Origin: Apophysomyces variabilis
Lineage: Eukaryota > Mucoromycota > Mucoromycetes > Mucorales > Mucoraceae
NCBI GenBank assembly: GCA_002749535.1
Contig: MZZL01000380.1
Location: 975,041 to 1,039,040, forward strand
Length of the DNA: 64,000 bases
Direction: 5' to 3'
A model generated the notes under the pieces. The model saw nothing but the letters and a program-made list of their open reading frames with translations. It was not told where the DNA came from and did no database searches. Positions within the stretch are counted from its first letter, which is position 1, and the number at the start of each line of letters is the position of its first letter. Below are positions 60,988-64,000 of the stretch, one piece after another. A program made the position numbers and the translations under genes.

Positions 60988-61755
60988 TTAATGACAATTT
61001 TGTTTCTTGCTTCTCAGTGTCCAACAAAGGCAATTGGATTTCGATTCCGCATGATAAAACTCTGTTTCCTGCTTCTTGTGAAAGACGTTTTTTGGGCAGA
61101 TCTGAAATGGATATACGATCTGTTTCCACCAAGAGGGTTTTTTCTTACTACGCAATGATGAAAGATGTATGGTCAGAGCCAATGGTGCGACGTAACAGAA
61201 GTCCCCTTGTTGTTGTTGCTGGGTACAACCATGGACAGAATAGGTGAGTTGCCAGAATGGAGGGCGTGCTTTGTTTGGAAATGGTAACACCTGCCGACAA
61301 GCTTGCATCACATGTATGCCGTCGCCTCTTGTATCTATACTCCGCACACTGGCAACAACAATACTATTCTTCGAAACAATAGGATCATCGTCCTTAGTGC
61401 CAACGTGCCCCATCGAGATATTGCGTATTACAGGCATGGCTGTTGCTCGATCACGGCGGAATCGCTTGGGATTGAACACGGAGACGGCAAATCTTGCACG
61501 AAAGCTGAGTTCGTCCATAGATTCAAAATTGAACTTTATAATCGATCGATTATGACCTTCCTGGTCCATCACCAGTCGCGGTTGGACTTCTGGGAGTTTA
61601 TAACGGACAAGGGTTACTATTGCCAGGTGCCTCATGCGACGGGACGTTTGCATAAGGGTGTATATAGACTCAAATTCAAGCAGAAAACAAAAGGAAAGTA
61701 TCAATAGCTCGTTTGGCAGGTCATCTATTGTTCTTTCTGGTTTTGAAGATAGCAT
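60988..61755 (-). CDS. F-box domain protein
   Basis: A 255-codon frame on the minus strand starts at the ATG at 61755 (MLSSKPERTIDDLPNELLIL). F-box proteins are substrate adaptors of SCF ubiquitin ligases. The N-terminal motif DDLPNELLILSFCFLLEFES followed by IYTLMQTSRRMRHLAI fits the F-box (LP-E-L, then L....TS+RMR-LA). The remainder has no leucine-rich or WD repeats and no recognised substrate domain. The C-terminus is basic and Cys-containing. The frame is open upstream to an ATG at 61878, but the LPNELL motif sits close to the later start. It lies 68 bp upstream of the hydrolase start on the same strand. No intron is evident. Confidence 0.75.
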   Translation of the reverse strand: MLSSKPERTIDDLPNELLILSFCFLLEFESIYTLMQTSRRMRHLAIVTLVRYKLPEVQPRLVMDQEGHNRSIIKFNFESMDELSFRARFAVSVFNPKRFRRDRATAMPVIRNISMGHVGTKDDDPIVSKNSIVVASVRSIDTRGDGIHVMQACRQVLPFPNKARPPFWQLTYSVHGCTQQQQQGDFCYVAPLALTIHLSSLRSKKKPSWWKQIVYPFQICPKNVFHKKQETEFYHAESKSNCLCWTLRSKKQNCH

Positions 61756-61878
61756 TGTCCTTGAATAAACGGGAAAGAAAGAAAGCAAGACTGTCGCTAA
61801 AACTGCTGGCTGTGATTTTTGTCTGCATGCTTTGAATTTGTCAACAGCTGGTGTTGAGCTCCGAATGCAAATATGCAA

Positions 61879-64000
61879 AAGCGGACAGTTTACTATTGGA
61901 TCGGAACCAAAGCGATCGCATATTACATGTATACCTATATATCGTACATGACTATTTCCGCCGCTTCTTTTTCGCCGGAAGAGAATACCGATTCATAGCT
62001 GGCCTAACGTTCCACTCATAATCATCTTGGGGGGGAAGAACTTGCGGGGTGTTTAGCAATGTTAATTACTGTTTGAACCAGTAAACATGACATGTCGTCT
62101 ATTGTGATAAAACCTGGAATTCGATCAATGCAATAACGTGAAGATTCTTTTTGCATCAGTGATTAATCAACGCAAGCTTATTCGAAATTAGTCTTCCAAT
62201 GCTACTATTTGTTTATTCTAATCGGTGTAAACATGTTAGATAACACTTTAAGTTTGTTTATCTTAAAAGGAGCAAGCAAAGGACAGGTAAGAAAAGCAAA
62301 ACAAGAGAAAACTAAATTCGATATATCATTCTTTAACTCTTTAGTAAAACTCAGATCTCGATAGTTTAATCTGCCGAAGATATATCTAACGATTTTAATC
62401 AGTTTTGGTTCGGTGATGGCACAGCTAACTGTACTTTCACTAGATCTATGACTTGAACCACTCCCCTAAATGAGCGTTCATTGTGGTCAAATAGGCGAAA
62501 TGTAAGTATTGGTTCTCTGGGATAGCCACGTGAGACGGACAAACAGCAGCTATTCCTGAACTGGAAGGGTTTGTTTCAACTGATTTTGCCCGCAAGATGA
62601 TCGTAGAACAGATTCTTTTTTGCCGGTATACTTTCCTTGTCTATGCCGGAGAAGCCTTGTTCGCATTTTCCTTCTCTTCAAAGCTGTGCAAACTCCTTTG
62701 TGCTTGTTCATTTCTTTTCTCCCTGCACATTGAGTAGTGCCCATTATTTTTAGATTGGTATTCCTCTCTTTATTGCTTATTTTAGTCCATTTCTTTCATT
62801 CTTTTTCGAGTACTGAAATGGCCGTCTGCATATCATCTACTGTTCCTTCCGAAACTACAAGCTTTTCAATCCGGAGTAAACCCTGCTGCCTTTGCACTGG
62901 TTTGACCTGGAGTAACTTGTTGTTTGCCGTTTTGTGTAGTAGAAGAAAATAGTACAGACCCAGCTTGGTTAGAACGTTCTTGACTGGATAGTGCATGCAT
63001 AGATACAGAGGTTGAGAGGCAATTTTTCATAATAACCATCGTCATCACACATATCTGGCAATAGGCGCGGATAATCGGATTGCTTTTTTGTAGGAAGAAA
63101 TCATTTCCACGTAAATAAGCTAGATAGGAAAAATGCAGATTAGTTATATGTCTTTACCCGGTAACAATTTGGTATGGTAATATGTCTGCTCTAAAATCAA
63201 TTTTCATTGACTGGTCAAAAGCAGAGCAGCAGCTTTCCTGTTGCTACTCATACCATGTTGGCTTTTTATCGTCTATTGTTGCTGACGAGGATGGGAAAAT
63301 TGAGTATCGTGCAAGAACAGCGTTATCGTCGCATTGAAACAAGGCGTATGACATTACCCTCCCGGCGTCGGAAGGTAACTGCAATGAACAACACTGCATG
63401 TCTGATGAGTACCAAATATGAGGGCTTGTTATCATTTCCAGTCCATTATATTTACGAGGAAGGCGCGTTTGTTGATATCAACGCACTTAACAATAATGAT
63501 ACTCATCCAAGCGCTAAATATCTGTGGCGACGTATCCCATTTCATATGTGTACCGATCTATTTCACGAAACGTCACTACGACCTTACTAACCAAGTTGCA
63601 TTAGGATTCTAAAGGTCATTTGCCGAGGGTCAGTCTCGTCGTGAGCATGTGAGCGGTTGTTATGTCCTAAGAATTTTCTGGTCGGTATCACTCGAACCAT
63701 GGGAAAAGATCGGTGTTGTGTTTGATATCCATAATCGTCCAAGAAACTAAAGATCGGGCTTCTGAAAATTCCAAGCTCGAGGGAAAGAGTCACTTCGTGT
63801 TTAGCAGCTGTAGCAGATTTTATGCAGCACGTCTAATGTTTACTGGTAGACGCATATCAATGTATGCTTTCGTAATTAACTATTGCAACTCAAAGTATAA
63901 GATCATTATAAGCTCGTACATGGAAGCACCCGTTGCCTGTGCTAACTATTAATCTTATAATTTTAGTTTCTTTTTATTGTAGCGTCTGTTTAGTGCGACT
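61879..64000. other. Gene-poor right end
   Basis: No confident gene. A minus-strand stretch at about 61958-62050 reads like a terminal exon ending in a basic KKKRRK tail, but no upstream exons could be joined to it. Frames at 62737-63050 (both strands) and 63207-63590 lack motifs. Confidence 0.4.

Noticed and set aside
62737..63590. Several frames near the right edge
   Set aside because: Short, overlapping on both strands, with no family motif or conserved splice structure.

Overview
The window looks like nuclear DNA of an early-diverging fungus, most likely Mucoromycota (Mucorales-type). Genes are short and densely spliced with introns of about 40-70 bp, on both strands, in an AT-rich background. 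The gene set is fungal (eEF3, ETT1, SPT2, MED9, ATG4, an RCE1-type CAAX protease), with families common in mucoralean genomes (a carotenoid oxygenase, tandem epoxide hydrolases, MHYT and SmgGDS-like proteins). No species can be named from the sequence. I rebuilt exon structures by hand from GT-AG or GC-AG sites, reading frame and protein-family similarity. Where exon lists are given, their summed length is a multiple of three.

Layout. 1-5.66 kb: gene-poor, with an unusual repeat block at 3.1-3.9 kb. 5.66-8.1 kb: DDX41-type DEAD-box helicase (+). 9.2-11.2 kb: ATG4 (+), convergent with a MED9-like gene (-). 11.6-12.8 kb: unassigned coding-like fragments. 12.8-13.7 kb: carboxymuconolactone decarboxylase family protein (+). 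13.9-16.2 kb: carotenoid oxygenase-like protein (+) in which two of the four iron-ligand histidines appear to be asparagine. 16.3-17.4 kb: RCE1 (-). 17.7-18.8 kb: class II aldolase (+). 19.0-22.3 kb: two tandem epoxide hydrolases (+). 22.5-23.6 kb: PPN2-like phosphatase (+). 25.0-26.6 kb: SPT2 (-). 26.7-28.9 kb: no gene seen. 28.9-32.2 kb: eEF3 (+). 33.4-35.1 kb: bHLH factor (-). 36.3-39.1 kb: M13 metallopeptidase (-). 39.2-40.5 kb: ETT1 (-). 41.5-44.1 kb: armadillo-repeat SmgGDS-like protein (-). 45.2-45.9 kb: secreted orphan (+). 46.7-47.4 kb: small membrane protein (-). 48.0-48.7 kb: RPL26 (+). 50.5-53.3 kb: MHYT-domain membrane protein (-). 53.3-57.5 kb: gene-poor. 57.6-58.8 kb: RanBP2-type zinc-finger protein (+) tail-to-tail with a secreted PEBP (-). 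59.3-60.9 kb: alpha/beta hydrolase (-). 61.0-61.8 kb: F-box protein (-). From there to the end: nothing recognised.

Most genes are unrelated housekeeping functions: translation (eEF3, RPL26, ETT1), transcription and chromatin (MED9, SPT2, bHLH), autophagy (ATG4) and membrane processing (RCE1, M13 peptidase). The stretch from 13.9 to 22.3 kb groups a carotenoid-oxygenase-like protein with an aldolase-family enzyme and two epoxide hydrolases; a shared lipid or apocarotenoid role is possible but is inference only. The main oddities are the apparently ligand-depleted carotenoid oxygenase, an apparent 23-bp intron in RCE1, an 8-bp microexon shared by the tandem epoxide hydrolases, GC-AG introns, and three consecutive stopless 54-bp introns in the helicase gene.
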